Below are positions 8,374 to 15,291 of a stretch of 41,172 bases of DNA, piece after piece; the stretch's first letter is position 1; every line of letters begins with the position of its first letter. The notes below the pieces were generated by a model. It did not search any database and was not told the origin of the DNA. It worked only from the letters and a program-made list of their open reading frames with translations. The DNA is from a virus. The position numbers and the translations under genes are program-made. The DNA lies in the IMG/VR virus record IMGVR_UViG_3300035703_000178, positions 1 to 41,172 of that record, one strand, 5' to 3'.

Positions 8374-8848
8374 GTTTTTGATATTTTTTTGCTTGTAATG
8401 CCAATGAAAAACAGTCGATTTCGTCTTGGCTTATTTTTTCTGGTTTAAAATTAGGTTCAAATTTGTAGCCTTCTGATTTAAAGACTTTCATAAATATTTC
8501 CTTTCCCCATTTACTGCCCTTTTGCAAGGGTGAAATATTATATCCTTCAAATTCATTTTCCTTTATCCATTCGTAAGCTATTCTTGAAGCCGCTTGGTTC
8601 ATGCCAACGTTTCTGGACATACGGGAAAGGATTGCTCGGTTAATGGAATTATTAAAAGTTATATTCTGAAGGCTTGAATCTTCTACCAATACAACAGGGT
8701 GTTCGTATTTTTTCCAGTTTGGAACATCGAGGATAAAATCCACGAATCTTTTATATTTCGTGAATCTTACCTCTTTGTTTCCTTGAATGATGCAAGCCGC
8801 CATTCCGTTTATTCTTATTGCTGGGTCAACTCCGATATATGTTCTCAA
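8354..8848 (-). CDS. RuvC-like Holliday junction resolvase (RNase H fold)
   Basis: A 164-residue protein expected to cut branched DNA during recombination or before packaging. The acidic residues of a RuvC/RNase H core are in the right order: D8 in YIGVDPA at the first strand, E56 in VVLVEDSSL, and D142/D145 in SQDEIDCFSLAL near the end. NVGMNQAASRIAYEWI matches the helix seen between the second and third acidic sites in phage RuvC-like proteins. It overlaps its upstream neighbour by 4 bases (ATGA). Catalytic residues look intact. Confidence 0.75.
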   Translation of the reverse strand: MRTYIGVDPAIRINGMAACIIQGNKEVRFTKYKRFVDFILDVPNWKKYEHPVVLVEDSSLQNITFNNSINRAILSRMSRNVGMNQAASRIAYEWIKENEFEGYNISPLQKGSKWGKEIFMKVFKSEGYKFEPNFKPEKISQDEIDCFSLALQAKKYQKHGSKTK

Positions 8849-9381
8849 ATTGATATCGTTTGAAACGAAGTTACATAACCGCTACTTTGTTTTGGCGTAT
8901 CTTCATTGACTTTTTTTGCAATTGGCTTCCTTCTTCTTCTTTTGATTACTTTTGGCTCATTAATACCGTATGCCTCAACACCCTTGTCAACAAAGTTTAT
9001 TTCAAGTAAATATCCAAATACAACGATTGTGCCAACAAATAAAAACATGGTTATAAATTCGCCACCTTCGTATTGTTCCTGTAATCCAAAAAATATTTCT
9101 ATTAAAGCCACAATAGTCGCTCCTAATGCTATTTTAGGTGGGTAAGTGCTTCTACCCTTAGTTGGGTTTAAAAAGTCCATAAAAACGACTGCAAATCGTC
9201 CTAATTGCAAGATTGAGGCTGCTATGATAGCTAACCAAAAATCTAAGGGTAAAAATATTGCAGTCAGGTAGGCATTTATGCCATACGTCAAAAGAATGGT
9301 TATCAGCATAATAGTAGGTATGTTATCCGATATGCTTTCGAACGTCCATTTGAATTGAGTGTTAGTGAAATTCTTTTCCAT
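8845..9381 (-). CDS. Membrane protein with four transmembrane segments
   Basis: A 178-residue membrane protein. Hydrophobic segments lie at about 21-41, 47-69, 85-100 and 109-127. The C-terminal 45 residues are hydrophilic with a strongly basic patch (KRRRRKPIAKK, about 147-157) that could contact nucleic acid or lipid head groups from the cytoplasm. It resembles no family I can name. As an early gene it may act on the host membrane, for example in superinfection exclusion; this is only inference. Confidence 0.65.
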   Translation of the reverse strand: MEKNFTNTQFKWTFESISDNIPTIMLITILLTYGINAYLTAIFLPLDFWLAIIAASILQLGRFAVVFMDFLNPTKGRSTYPPKIALGATIVALIEIFFGLQEQYEGGEFITMFLFVGTIVVFGYLLEINFVDKGVEAYGINEPKVIKRRRRKPIAKKVNEDTPKQSSGYVTSFQTISI

Positions 9382-9397
9382 TTTAGCCTTATTTTAT

Positions 9398-9793
9398 TTA
9401 CTTATTAGGTTTACCTCCAAAAAAATTGGAAGCCAAGTCATTAAAGTCTTTTGTTGCAAATTTTGGTAATTCAAAGTTATTTGGATAAAATTGTTTAGGT
9501 TTATCTTTTTGAGTAATTACTTTGTTTTCTTTTAAGTTTAATAATTCTTGTTTAACATCATTCCAATAGCCATAACTTATTAATGTTCCTTCGCTATGAA
9601 TTATTTCAATTATTTCATCAGCTGCAATTAATGCACAGTTGATAGCAGAATAATAAGATTCCCAATCATTTACATGTTCTTCTGTATAATCTATATAATT
9701 ATAATTTTCATTATAAGGTCTTGTGTGATGTCGGAAACTATCTATTAATTCTTTTGCTTTTTCTTTTGGTGTCATTGGTTTATAAATTTTCAA
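9398..9793 (-). CDS. KAKEL-type small phage protein, paralogue A
   Basis: A 131-residue protein beginning TPKEKAKELIDSF, then NCALIAADEIIEII and YGYWNDVKQELLNLKENK. The same three blocks occur in the same order in the product of 17948-18196, so the two are paralogues. The family (EKA.EL ... IA..EII ... YW..VK.E) is widespread in phages of Bacteroidota but has no known function to me. This copy has an extra C-terminal tail of about 45 residues ending NFFGGKPNK. It overlaps the upstream gene by 14 bases. Confidence 0.7.
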   Translation of the reverse strand: MKIYKPMTPKEKAKELIDSFRHHTRPYNENYNYIDYTEEHVNDWESYYSAINCALIAADEIIEIIHSEGTLISYGYWNDVKQELLNLKENKVITQKDKPKQFYPNNFELPKFATKDFNDLASNFFGGKPNK

Positions 9794-10016
9794 GTTGTTT
9801 AGTTAGTGTTAATACCTTTTCTTTTAAAGTAAAAATAGAATGATTCACTATTTCATTTACAATTTCTTTGTCAAGAAGAATAAAATTATTTATATTATGT
9901 AGCTTACTAAAATGTATGCTATGCGTTTCGCTAAATGTTAAATAATGAATTGATTCTCTATATTCAAGAATTTTTTGCAAAATATCAGATGCTTTTTTTG
10001 CTTGATTTTCTGTCAT
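9780..10016 (-). CDS. Small helical hypothetical protein
   Basis: A 78-residue protein predicted to be nearly all helical, with a C-terminal amphipathic segment (IVNEIVNHSIFTLKEKVLTLTKQLENL) that could form a coiled coil. The start is preceded by the AAAAAACCAAAATC-type leader seen before other early genes. It is the first gene after the terminator at 10043-10069, so it is either expressed by read-through or has its own weak promoter. Confidence 0.6.
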   Translation of the reverse strand: MTENQAKKASDILQKILEYRESIHYLTFSETHSIHFSKLHNINNFILLDKEIVNEIVNHSIFTLKEKVLTLTKQLENL

Positions 10017-10042
10017 GATTTTGGTTTTTTAGTTGTTAAAAA

Positions 10043-10069
10043 ATAGGGCAGCTTGGGTGACTGCCCTAT
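10043..10069 (-). terminator. Intrinsic terminator after gene 10080-10694
   Basis: On the minus strand ATAGGGCAG pairs with CTGCCCTAT, a perfect 9-bp stem with a 9-base loop, followed directly by TTTTTAAC. It lies 11 bases past the stop codon of the leftward gene ending at 10080. Confidence 0.85.
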
Positions 10070-10079
10070 AAAACAATTA

Positions 10080-10694
10080 TTAAGCGTAAACAATTTCTTC
10101 AACTGAAAATTTGCCGTCGATATATTTTAAACGGCGTGTTGGCAATTCTTCTTTGTTAGATTTTTTAGCCGTTGCAGATGGACGGTAATCAGTTTTTAAT
10201 AAAGCGTAAGCAATTACCCAAAGTTGTTTGTCAGTATAAGTTGATTGACTTGTTAGAATATTATAGGCCAAAGATCCTTCAGAAAGATAAGATTTGATTT
10301 CGCTTACCTTTGTAGCTATTGCATCTAATCTTGCTTCGCTTACATAAGAGCCAACTGAACTTACATGATTTTTTGTTGGGTTAATAAAGTTGATTGAGTT
10401 AAATACTTCCTTAACGCTTATTGGTGCAAGTTCTTCCTGTACGTCAACTATTGGCGCGTACCAGGCACTTTCAAATTTTCTTCCTCTGGAAGTATATGAA
10501 GTGTGGTTAAGGTGGTAGTAAATACCATTTTTTACAATAACTAAAGGCGCATCTTGTAACTCAATGCCATTTTCGGCAATGAATTTCTTAGCAGTTTTTT
10601 TGTAGATAACTGGCTTTATATTCTTTACATTCATTAAAGATTTTAAAGCTAATCTTAATTCGTTTTTTGGTGCTGAGTAATTTAAAGTTGTCAT
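10080..10694 (-). CDS. Hypothetical early protein in its own transcription unit
   Basis: A 204-residue soluble protein with a basic N-terminal part (YKKTAKKFIAENG), a beta-rich centre (PLVIVKNGIYYHLNHTSY) and a helical C-terminal half. I recognise no family. It is the only gene between its own promoter-like motif (10740-10785), with a palindrome at the expected transcription start (10718-10740), and a strong terminator (10043-10069). Such private control suggests that its dose or timing matters. Confidence 0.65.
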   Translation of the reverse strand: MTTLNYSAPKNELRLALKSLMNVKNIKPVIYKKTAKKFIAENGIELQDAPLVIVKNGIYYHLNHTSYTSRGRKFESAWYAPIVDVQEELAPISVKEVFNSINFINPTKNHVSSVGSYVSEARLDAIATKVSEIKSYLSEGSLAYNILTSQSTYTDKQLWVIAYALLKTDYRPSATAKKSNKEELPTRRLKYIDGKFSVEEIVYA

Positions 10695-10717
10695 TTTGTT
10701 GTTTTTTAAGTGGTGAA

Positions 10718-10740
10718 ATATCGTTTGTTTGTTTCGATAT
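10718..10740. promoter_or_regulatory. Operator-like palindrome at transcription start
   Basis: ATATCG (10718-10723) and CGATAT (10735-10740) form a perfect 6-bp inverted repeat with an 11-base spacer. Its edge overlaps the -10 part of the 10740-10785 motif, so a protein bound there would block the promoter. A hairpin in the mRNA leader is the alternative. Confidence 0.5.
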
Positions 10741-10785
10741 GTAAATATAAAAACAAATTATGAAACAAAAAAATATTTACACAAA
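10740..10785 (-). promoter_or_regulatory. Phage early promoter motif, copy C
   Basis: On the minus strand: TTTGTG, TAAATATTTTTTT, exactly 17 bases, then TATATTTACA. The same elements with the same spacing occur at 11956-12001 and 16899-16944. TATATTTA resembles the Bacteroidota -7 box TAnnTTTG. It lies 46 bases upstream of the 10694 start codon. Confidence 0.7.
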
Positions 10786-10800
10786 TATTTAAAAAAAAAC

Positions 10801-11646
10801 TTAAAATTGATTGTATTCTTTTTTCAAGGGAAAATTATCCCTTTTTATCTGCCAGTATTCAGCCATTAATGATGCGCGAAATTTGTAATCTGTGTCGGTG
10901 TGGTACCCTGATTTATACACGCATTTACAAATACTTTCGTACAACTTAATGCCTTTTAACTTGTAATTTGCCTTCTTGCAAGCTGCGTATCTTCCAGAGT
11001 TCAAAACGCCAGCCCAAAGTTCCATACCTTGTTCGGTTGATTCTGCTTTCATGAACTTTGCCCTGATATACTTGTTTTTACCTCTTATGACTTCGCGTGT
11101 TCTGTATGTTACGTAATCATATCCTTTCAATGCCTTAACTCCTCCAGCGTTGGCGTGCTTGCGCCATAGTTCTGTTTCAATACCTTGTGAGGTTGCCTCG
11201 ATAATAAAGAAAGAATAAATCATTGATATTGGGAAATCTGTTAAATGATGTACATTCATTAACATACTTTCATAGCAATATGCAAGGTATATTCTGCGAA
11301 GTTTTGCCCGGTCAACTTTTACAAGGTTTCGAAATCCTCTACCTTCCAATGTTTGCCTAAGTTGTTCGCCTGATAACTTGCGCACCTCCCAACCGTAGCT
11401 GCGAGATCCATAGGCGCTTTCGTCTATTTCTTTCTTTTCCTCCTTACCTTCAATGGTAAGCGATGTAATTTTATGGACATACACCGTGTCACGCTGGATG
11501 ACAGGAATAAAAGAAGTGTATTGGTAATTTGTATTTATAGGGCTATATATTAACCCAACAACAAAGGCAACGCCAATGCTTCCAGCAACTTGGTAAGGAA
11601 GGCGTTTGTTTTGTGGTACGTATGTTTCGATTATTGGCTTTTTCAT
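10801..11646 (-). CDS. Membrane-anchored glucosaminidase-like protein
   Basis: A 281-residue protein. Residues 18-35 form one hydrophobic segment, probably a signal anchor placing the rest in the periplasm. Residues about 130-265 match the pattern of peptidoglycan glucosaminidases (FlgJ/Bax-like): FPISMIYSFFIIEATSQG with E150 as candidate catalytic acid, a helix pair with HANAGGVKALKGY, KFMKAESTEQGMELWAGVLNSGRYAAC, and SGYHTDTDYKFRASLMAEY. The expected reaction is cleavage of glycan strands. The typical ESGWG is altered to EATSQG, so activity is uncertain. It lies among early genes, far from the holin-amidase cassette. It abuts the gene upstream (shared base 11646). Confidence 0.65.
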   Translation of the reverse strand: MKKPIIETYVPQNKRLPYQVAGSIGVAFVVGLIYSPINTNYQYTSFIPVIQRDTVYVHKITSLTIEGKEEKKEIDESAYGSRSYGWEVRKLSGEQLRQTLEGRGFRNLVKVDRAKLRRIYLAYCYESMLMNVHHLTDFPISMIYSFFIIEATSQGIETELWRKHANAGGVKALKGYDYVTYRTREVIRGKNKYIRAKFMKAESTEQGMELWAGVLNSGRYAACKKANYKLKGIKLYESICKCVYKSGYHTDTDYKFRASLMAEYWQIKRDNFPLKKEYNQF

Positions 11647-11912
11647 TATACCGTTGTTAATTGTTCTGCATAAAAATAGCCTCCATCATACTCGATTGTT
11701 TCGTCGTGTGCATCTGCAATAACATTGCCGTCGCAATCCTTGACAAGTCCTCCCCATTCAAATTCATTGACTGGAAAATAATCTGAATTTAAAATGGCTG
11801 CGTAAAACCTCTCAACGGCTTCGCGCTTTGAAATGGCGGCAATTTCCTGATGCAATTCTTGGTATTTTTTGGCATTGCCCAGGTACTTTACAGCGTAAAT
11901 GTTCTTTTCCAT
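11646..11912 (-). CDS. Hypothetical early protein
   Basis: An 88-residue acidic protein of unknown function with a helical N-terminal half (KREAVERFYAAILNSDYF) and an acidic beta-rich end (DAHDETIEYDGGYFYAEQ). It is the first gene downstream of promoter copy A and is preceded by the leader TTTTAAAACAACCAAA, shared with other early genes. It is cotranscribed with the glucosaminidase-like gene. Confidence 0.65.
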   Translation of the reverse strand: MEKNIYAVKYLGNAKKYQELHQEIAAISKREAVERFYAAILNSDYFPVNEFEWGGLVKDCDGNVIADAHDETIEYDGGYFYAEQLTTV

Positions 11913-11955
11913 TTTGGTTGTTTTAAAAGTTAATAATCATTTGTTCTTTTCTGTT

Positions 11956-12001
11956 TGTAAATTTAATAATAATTTATGTATTAAAAAAATATTTATACAA
12001 A
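11956..12001 (-). promoter_or_regulatory. Phage early promoter motif, copy A
   Basis: Minus strand: TTTGTA, TAAATATTTTTTT, 17 bases, TAAATTTACA. It is identical in layout to the copies at 10740-10785 and 16899-16944. It sits directly downstream of the terminator at 12011-12040 and upstream of the 11912 start codon, so it restarts transcription. Confidence 0.7.
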
Positions 12002-12010
12002 TAAATGTAA

Positions 12011-12040
12011 AAAAAAATCCCGTACCAACATGATACGGGA
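12011..12040 (-). terminator. Intrinsic terminator ending the 16872-12064 operon
   Basis: Minus strand TCCCGTA and TACGGGA form a 7-bp perfect stem with a 9-base loop, followed by eight T in a row. It lies 23 bases after the stop codon of the small gene ending at 12064 and just before promoter copy A. Confidence 0.88.
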
Positions 12041-12063
12041 CAAAACCAACACTTTTCAACAAC

Positions 12064-12210
12064 TTAATATTTCGATTGTCCAAACTTTGAAACGCTTATC
12101 TCAAAGTTTTTAACATCAATTTTTAACTCTTTGAATTGCTCCAATGCCTTTTCAACATTGTCAGCCTCAATAATCATTCGTTTATCATTGTATTTTATTT
12201 CGTATTTCAT
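12064..12210 (-). CDS. Small protein, 48 residues
   Basis: It starts MKYEIKYNDKRMIIEA and continues as VEKALEQFKELKID and FEISVSKFGQ: a small beta-alpha-beta layout. Its ATG overlaps the stop of the upstream gene (TGATG), which supports it as a real coupled gene, and a strong terminator follows its stop by 23 bases. Function unknown. Confidence 0.6.
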   Translation of the reverse strand: MKYEIKYNDKRMIIEADNVEKALEQFKELKIDVKNFEISVSKFGQSKY

Positions 12211-12338
12211 CAGTACCATTTTTTCAAAGTGTCAAAAATAAAGTAAATAGCGTAGGCTAAAGTAATTAAACCTCCAGCGATAATAAAGACTAATTTAATG
12301 TCTTTAATTAATTTTCTTTTTTCTTGTTCAGTTATCAT
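12210..12338 (-). CDS. Small single-pass membrane protein, 42 residues
   Basis: MITEQEKRKLIKDIK is followed by a hydrophobic stretch (LVFIIAGGLITLAYAIYFIF) and DTLKKWY. It starts inside the stop of the upstream gene (ATGA) and its stop overlaps the start of the downstream one. The basic N-terminus suggests it stays in the cytoplasm. It may act on the host membrane; no family is recognised. Confidence 0.6.
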   Translation of the reverse strand: MITEQEKRKLIKDIKLVFIIAGGLITLAYAIYFIFDTLKKWY

Positions 12339-12592
12339 TTTTTTTGTTTTTGTTCTTTTTTTCTTTTACGATATTCGGCTTGGTAAACCTTGATTTTTTC
12401 AATGTTTTTGTAATAATAATTTTGCGTTTTTTCTTTTCCAGATGGCGTTCCATCTTCATTTAATCCGTGGTAATTATTGTACTTTGTTTGCAAATTTTTC
12501 AAACGTCTTTTTTCCTTCTGAAAGCGGCTGAGGTTTGCGTAATAATTTTTCATGTATTCGCGCTTCTTTGCTTTCTTTTCTTCGTCTGTCAT
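12335..12592 (-). CDS. Small highly basic protein with KREYMKNYY motif
   Basis: An 85-residue lysine- and tyrosine-rich protein: KKAKKREYMKNYYANLSRFQKEKRR, then an NEDGTPSGKEK turn, and YYYKNIEKIKVYQAEYRKRKKE. The spaced Lys/Arg/Tyr pattern resembles nucleic-acid-binding helices of small phage proteins; the product of 22022-22231 has a similar composition (EYKRSYM, RRIYYEANKERIRLRQLEYY). DNA or RNA binding is inferred from composition only. Confidence 0.6.
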   Translation of the reverse strand: MTDEEKKAKKREYMKNYYANLSRFQKEKRRLKNLQTKYNNYHGLNEDGTPSGKEKTQNYYYKNIEKIKVYQAEYRKRKKEQKQKK

Positions 12593-12594
12593 GG

Positions 12595-12714
12595 CTATTT
12601 GTTTATTAAGTAATAAATCAAATCAGAAATTAAACCTATTCCCATAAATACTGACACCATAAACCAAATGTAAAAATTTAATTCATGTAATTTATCTCTT
12701 TGCTTTTCGGTCAT
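12595..12714 (-). CDS. Small single-pass membrane protein, 39 residues
   Basis: MTEKQRDKLHELN is followed by about 20 hydrophobic residues (FYIWFMVSVFMGIGLISDLIYYL) and INK. The same AATAGCCATGAC junction precedes this gene and the next one downstream, linking its initiation to the stop of the upstream gene. It is the second tiny membrane protein of this cluster. Confidence 0.55.
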   Translation of the reverse strand: MTEKQRDKLHELNFYIWFMVSVFMGIGLISDLIYYLINK

Positions 12715-12716
12715 GG

Positions 12717-13250
12717 CTATTTATTTAAATAGTTTTTTGAGGCAACTGGTTCTTTGCCCTGATTTGAATACTTTGCATCTGCTTTTGAAGCATAATCGGT
12801 GTATGGCATTTCACTTATATCATGATAACAGATTTGCGCTATTTTCATGCCAGGGTAAATCTTGACTGGCTGAATACAAGCCAGTTCAAGCGTCCAATGT
12901 CCTTTAAAATTAACATCTCCGAACCCTGCTGTAATATGGACAAATAAACCAAGCCTTCCTAATGATGATTTGCCCTGAATAATTGGAACGTGGCGAAGTG
13001 TCTCCGTATATTCGACAGTTGAGGCAAGGTAAAGAATGCCTGGTTGTAAAATCATGCCTTCATCGGGAATAATAATTTCTGCATAATCATTTTTATTTCT
13101 TGTATCCAATACCTGGTCGGTGTACAGTAACAAAGTTTTGGATAACGTTAAATCAACGCTATTTGTCCCAATGTTTGCCTCAATCAATGGCTCAATAACG
13201 ATGTTTTTAGCTGCGATTTCGTCAATGATGGTTTTGTCTGTTAAAATCAT
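12717..13250 (-). CDS. dcd: dCTP deaminase
   Basis: A 177-residue enzyme of the dCTP deaminase/dUTPase superfamily, which converts dCTP to dUTP (or directly to dUMP in bifunctional members). Family motifs are present: GTNSVDLTL at 28-36, GKSSLGRLGLFV at 93-104, the nucleotide-binding AGFGD at 108-112 and the catalytic glutamate E122 in HWTLELA. Length fits monofunctional Dcd. With ThyX encoded upstream in the same operon, the phage can route dCTP to dTMP, raising T in an AT-rich genome. It overlaps the upstream gene by 4 bases. Confidence 0.85.
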   Translation of the reverse strand: MILTDKTIIDEIAAKNIVIEPLIEANIGTNSVDLTLSKTLLLYTDQVLDTRNKNDYAEIIIPDEGMILQPGILYLASTVEYTETLRHVPIIQGKSSLGRLGLFVHITAGFGDVNFKGHWTLELACIQPVKIYPGMKIAQICYHDISEMPYTDYASKADAKYSNQGKEPVASKNYLNK

Positions 13251-13471
13251 TTGTCTTCTTTTTTATAAGTTTCATTGTAATATTGTTCTGCTGATATAGT
13301 TATAAAACTTCCAGAATCTGAAAGGTAATCTCTTTCATCTCCATGAGCATCCTTTATCTGCTCCTTTTCCATTTCTTTGGCTTGTTCACGAATATTATTC
13401 CATTCAGATATAGTGTGTTTTTCGGTTATCATTTTATTAAATAACCATTCAACTGCCGTTTGTTTGCTCAT
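13247..13471 (-). CDS. Small phage protein, tandem paralogue 2 (AEQYYNETYK)
   Basis: A 74-residue helical protein: MSKQTAVEWLFNKM, EMEKEQIKDAHGD, SAEQYYNETYKKEDK. The next gene upstream encodes the same three blocks in the same order, so this is a tandem duplication. The family is common in phages of Bacteroidota and has no function known to me. It overlaps both neighbours by 4 bases (ATGA). Confidence 0.7.
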   Translation of the reverse strand: MSKQTAVEWLFNKMITEKHTISEWNNIREQAKEMEKEQIKDAHGDERDYLSDSGSFITISAEQYYNETYKKEDK

Positions 13472-13674
13472 TTTTCTTTGTTTTTGTAATTTTCATTGTA
13501 ATATTGTTCTGAATCTCCTTGATTTTCAGTTGCTGAATATCCTGCTAAATAAGCATCTATTATCATTTGTTTTTCAATTTGTAAAACTTCATCTTGAAAC
13601 TGTTTTGAAACTCGTATTCCAGCATTTACCCGTAATACCTCTATTAAATATTGAACTACCGTTGGTTTACTCAT
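13468..13674 (-). CDS. Small phage protein, tandem paralogue 1
   Basis: A 68-residue protein with MSKPTVVQYLIEVL, QIEKQMIIDAYLAGYSATENQ and DSEQYYNENYKNKEK. It pairs with the downstream product (identical MSK.T.V, IEK/MEK.QI.DA, EQYYNE.YK positions). The two copies have diverged over most of their length, so the duplication is old. ATGA overlaps on both sides. Confidence 0.7.
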   Translation of the reverse strand: MSKPTVVQYLIEVLRVNAGIRVSKQFQDEVLQIEKQMIIDAYLAGYSATENQGDSEQYYNENYKNKEK

Positions 13675-13976
13675 TTCTTTAAATCATTTAATTCTGGGTG
13701 CGTAAAATAAAACTCCGTAAGCATTGCGGCATTACACATTAAATGTGCTGCATGAAGTAAACCACTTTCAGGGTCTATTTCTTCACCAAGTCGCATTGCT
13801 TCCAGGTGACGCATTGCGGAGGCAATGACAACGGAAAAGGGAAAGCCTTTCTCCCAATTTCGGGCAGGATACTTTTCTAATCCTTGTGTCCAAACCTTCG
13901 CATATTCCCTTTGTGCTATTGCTGGGCAAAGGTCATATCGTATTTTATTTTCGTTGTGTCTTATAGCTTCATTCAT
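13671..13976 (-). CDS. dATP/dGTP diphosphohydrolase-like protein (DUF5664)
   Basis: A 101-residue all-helical protein: RHNENKIRYDLCPAIAQREYAKVW, GLEKYPARNWEKG, SVVIASAMRHLEAMRLGEEIDPESGLLHAAHLMCNAAML. This is the signature of the family called dATP/dGTP diphosphohydrolase N-terminal domain (PF18909). The ending EIDPESGLLHAAH holds the acidic and histidine residues expected to bind metal. Expected reaction: dNTP to dNMP plus pyrophosphate. Relatives in some phages supply precursors for modified adenine, but no PurZ-like gene is present here. It overlaps thyX by 4 bases. Confidence 0.75.
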   Translation of the reverse strand: MNEAIRHNENKIRYDLCPAIAQREYAKVWTQGLEKYPARNWEKGFPFSVVIASAMRHLEAMRLGEEIDPESGLLHAAHLMCNAAMLTEFYFTHPELNDLKK

Positions 13977-14614
13977 AAGTGAAAGGCTTCAAGTGATAAT
14001 TGAAATTTGTTTGTTAGTTTTAATTCATGGAGCATCTCCATGGCAATGTACCTTGTTTCCGCTTGAGCGTTTTTATCAATGCGTTGCTTAAACATATTGA
14101 TATATGCGTAAAGCGATCCAGTCCAGATAAAGGTAGTATTTAAGTTTAACGGTAAAATAGTACGCGCTTGTTCTTTGGAAACGCCAAGTTCAATCAATGC
14201 CTTATAGGCTCGTTTAGCATGGTCAATCATTTGGTGTTCTATAAATTTTGCTTTTTCTTCATTATCTGGTAAAATTATACCTTTGCTACCTTGCTTACTT
14301 GACTTGCTTTGTTTCCTCCATACATTAACTTTCGTGTATGTATCGGAAAAATCAACGTATCTTCCAGAGATACTATTTGCCGTTAAGCCTACCTGGTGTT
14401 TAAATAACTGCCTTTCAACGTATATTGGACAGGTTATTCTGTATTGTATCTGAGGATGGCGAAATGGAGACGTATGTCTATGTGATGCAAGATAATTTAT
14501 AAGGCTTTTATTTTCGCCACTGGTATAATTACTTGCTTCTTTGCCAAATGACACGCGGGCCGCATTTACAACCATGTCATCATTGCCAAATATTTCTAAT
14601 AATTCAACTTTCAT
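13973..14614 (-). CDS. thyX: Flavin-dependent thymidylate synthase
   Basis: A 213-residue ThyX, which methylates dUMP to dTMP using methylene-tetrahydrofolate, FAD and NADPH. The family signature region is at 68-86: RQLFKHQVGLTANSISGRY. The usual RHR is replaced by K72-H73-Q74, eight residues separate it from S83, and RY follows. The substrate-binding end is also recognisable (QARTILPLNLNTTFIWTGSLYAYINMFKQRID). The start is preceded by ACATAAATAAAAAA, a typical A-rich leader. Together with dcd and the DUF5664 protein it forms a nucleotide cluster of overlapping genes. Confidence 0.88.
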   Translation of the reverse strand: MKVELLEIFGNDDMVVNAARVSFGKEASNYTSGENKSLINYLASHRHTSPFRHPQIQYRITCPIYVERQLFKHQVGLTANSISGRYVDFSDTYTKVNVWRKQSKSSKQGSKGIILPDNEEKAKFIEHQMIDHAKRAYKALIELGVSKEQARTILPLNLNTTFIWTGSLYAYINMFKQRIDKNAQAETRYIAMEMLHELKLTNKFQLSLEAFHL

Positions 14615-14618
14615 TTTT

Positions 14619-15224
14619 TTATTTATGTGAATGTAAAAAACTTTTATAATGTTCGCTTATCTCCTTGCAAGTTTGTTCAATTAAAACAATGGCTTTCAAA
14701 AGTTCATCCATTTCAAAGGTATGATTTAATTCAAAACTTTCACCTGTAAAATCTAAGCCTTTGCGTGTTTTCGTTGTGCCAAGCCAATTAATCTGGCACT
14801 GAGGAATATTATCGCCATTAACAAACATTGCAAGGGCGTAGACCTTCATTTGAAGGCTATTTTTAAGGTTGTTTATATTCCACGGTATGCCTGAAGTTTT
14901 AAAGTCAATGACCTTGTTATTTTCTTTGTCCCAAGCGTCAATGAATCCTTTGACTTGAATGTCATTAATTGAAAGGCTTATTTCCTTTTCAGCTTCAAGC
15001 CCTTTCATTGGGCGTATTTTGTCGATGTAAAAATCTGGAAAGGTTTCCATAATTATTCCATCTTTTATATACGCCTCCGTGTCTTCGGCAAATTGTTTGC
15101 CAAAATCCATATAAATAGATGGCTTTTCAGGAAGATTAAGGTAATACCTGTTAATGTATTTTTGTCTGTCAGAATACCAAAGATTTATTTGGCTTACAGA
15201 GATATATGATTTTGGAAGAAGCAT
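14619..15224 (-). CDS. PD-(D/E)XK exonuclease (Cas4/RecB-like)
   Basis: A 201-residue nuclease. The core motif is clear: VKGFIDAWDKENNKVIDFKTSG (aspartates followed by the D.K pair), then the downstream QMKVYALAM helix that completes Cas4/RecB-type sites. An upstream helix (YISVSQINLWYSDRQKY) matches the start of the fold. The first ATG, at 15257, lies in the loop of a GC-rich hairpin and lacks an A-rich leader; ATG 15224, preceded by AATAAAAAACAAAACA, gives MLLPKSYIS and is chosen. It probably acts with the OB-fold protein encoded next to it in phage recombination. Confidence 0.75.
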   Translation of the reverse strand: MLLPKSYISVSQINLWYSDRQKYINRYYLNLPEKPSIYMDFGKQFAEDTEAYIKDGIIMETFPDFYIDKIRPMKGLEAEKEISLSINDIQVKGFIDAWDKENNKVIDFKTSGIPWNINNLKNSLQMKVYALAMFVNGDNIPQCQINWLGTTKTRKGLDFTGESFELNHTFEMDELLKAIVLIEQTCKEISEHYKSFLHSHK

Positions 15225-15247
15225 TGTTTTGTTTTTTATTGGTAAAT

Positions 15248-15271
15248 CCCCAGCCATATTTCAGGCTGGGG
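15248..15271 (-). terminator. GC-rich hairpin between OB-fold and nuclease genes
   Basis: CCCCAGCC and GGCTGGGG form a perfect 8-bp stem with an 8-base loop, the most GC-rich stem in the early region. No U-run follows, so it may be a Rho-type pause or an mRNA-processing or stabilising hairpin instead of a true intrinsic terminator. It sits between the stop at 15292 and the chosen start at 15224. Confidence 0.45.
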
Positions 15272-15291
15272 CAAACATACCAATTATGAAA

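Noticed and set aside
13671-13976. Possible 2-aminoadenine (Z) genome because of the DUF5664 dATP/dGTP pyrophosphohydrolase
   Set aside because: No PurZ-like synthetase and no Z-type DNA polymerase gene is present, so the enzyme is better read as general nucleotide pool control.
15225-15257. Longer start (ATG 15257) for the PD-(D/E)XK nuclease
   Set aside because: It lies in the loop of a perfect 8-bp GC hairpin, with no A-rich leader; ATG 15224 has a typical leader.
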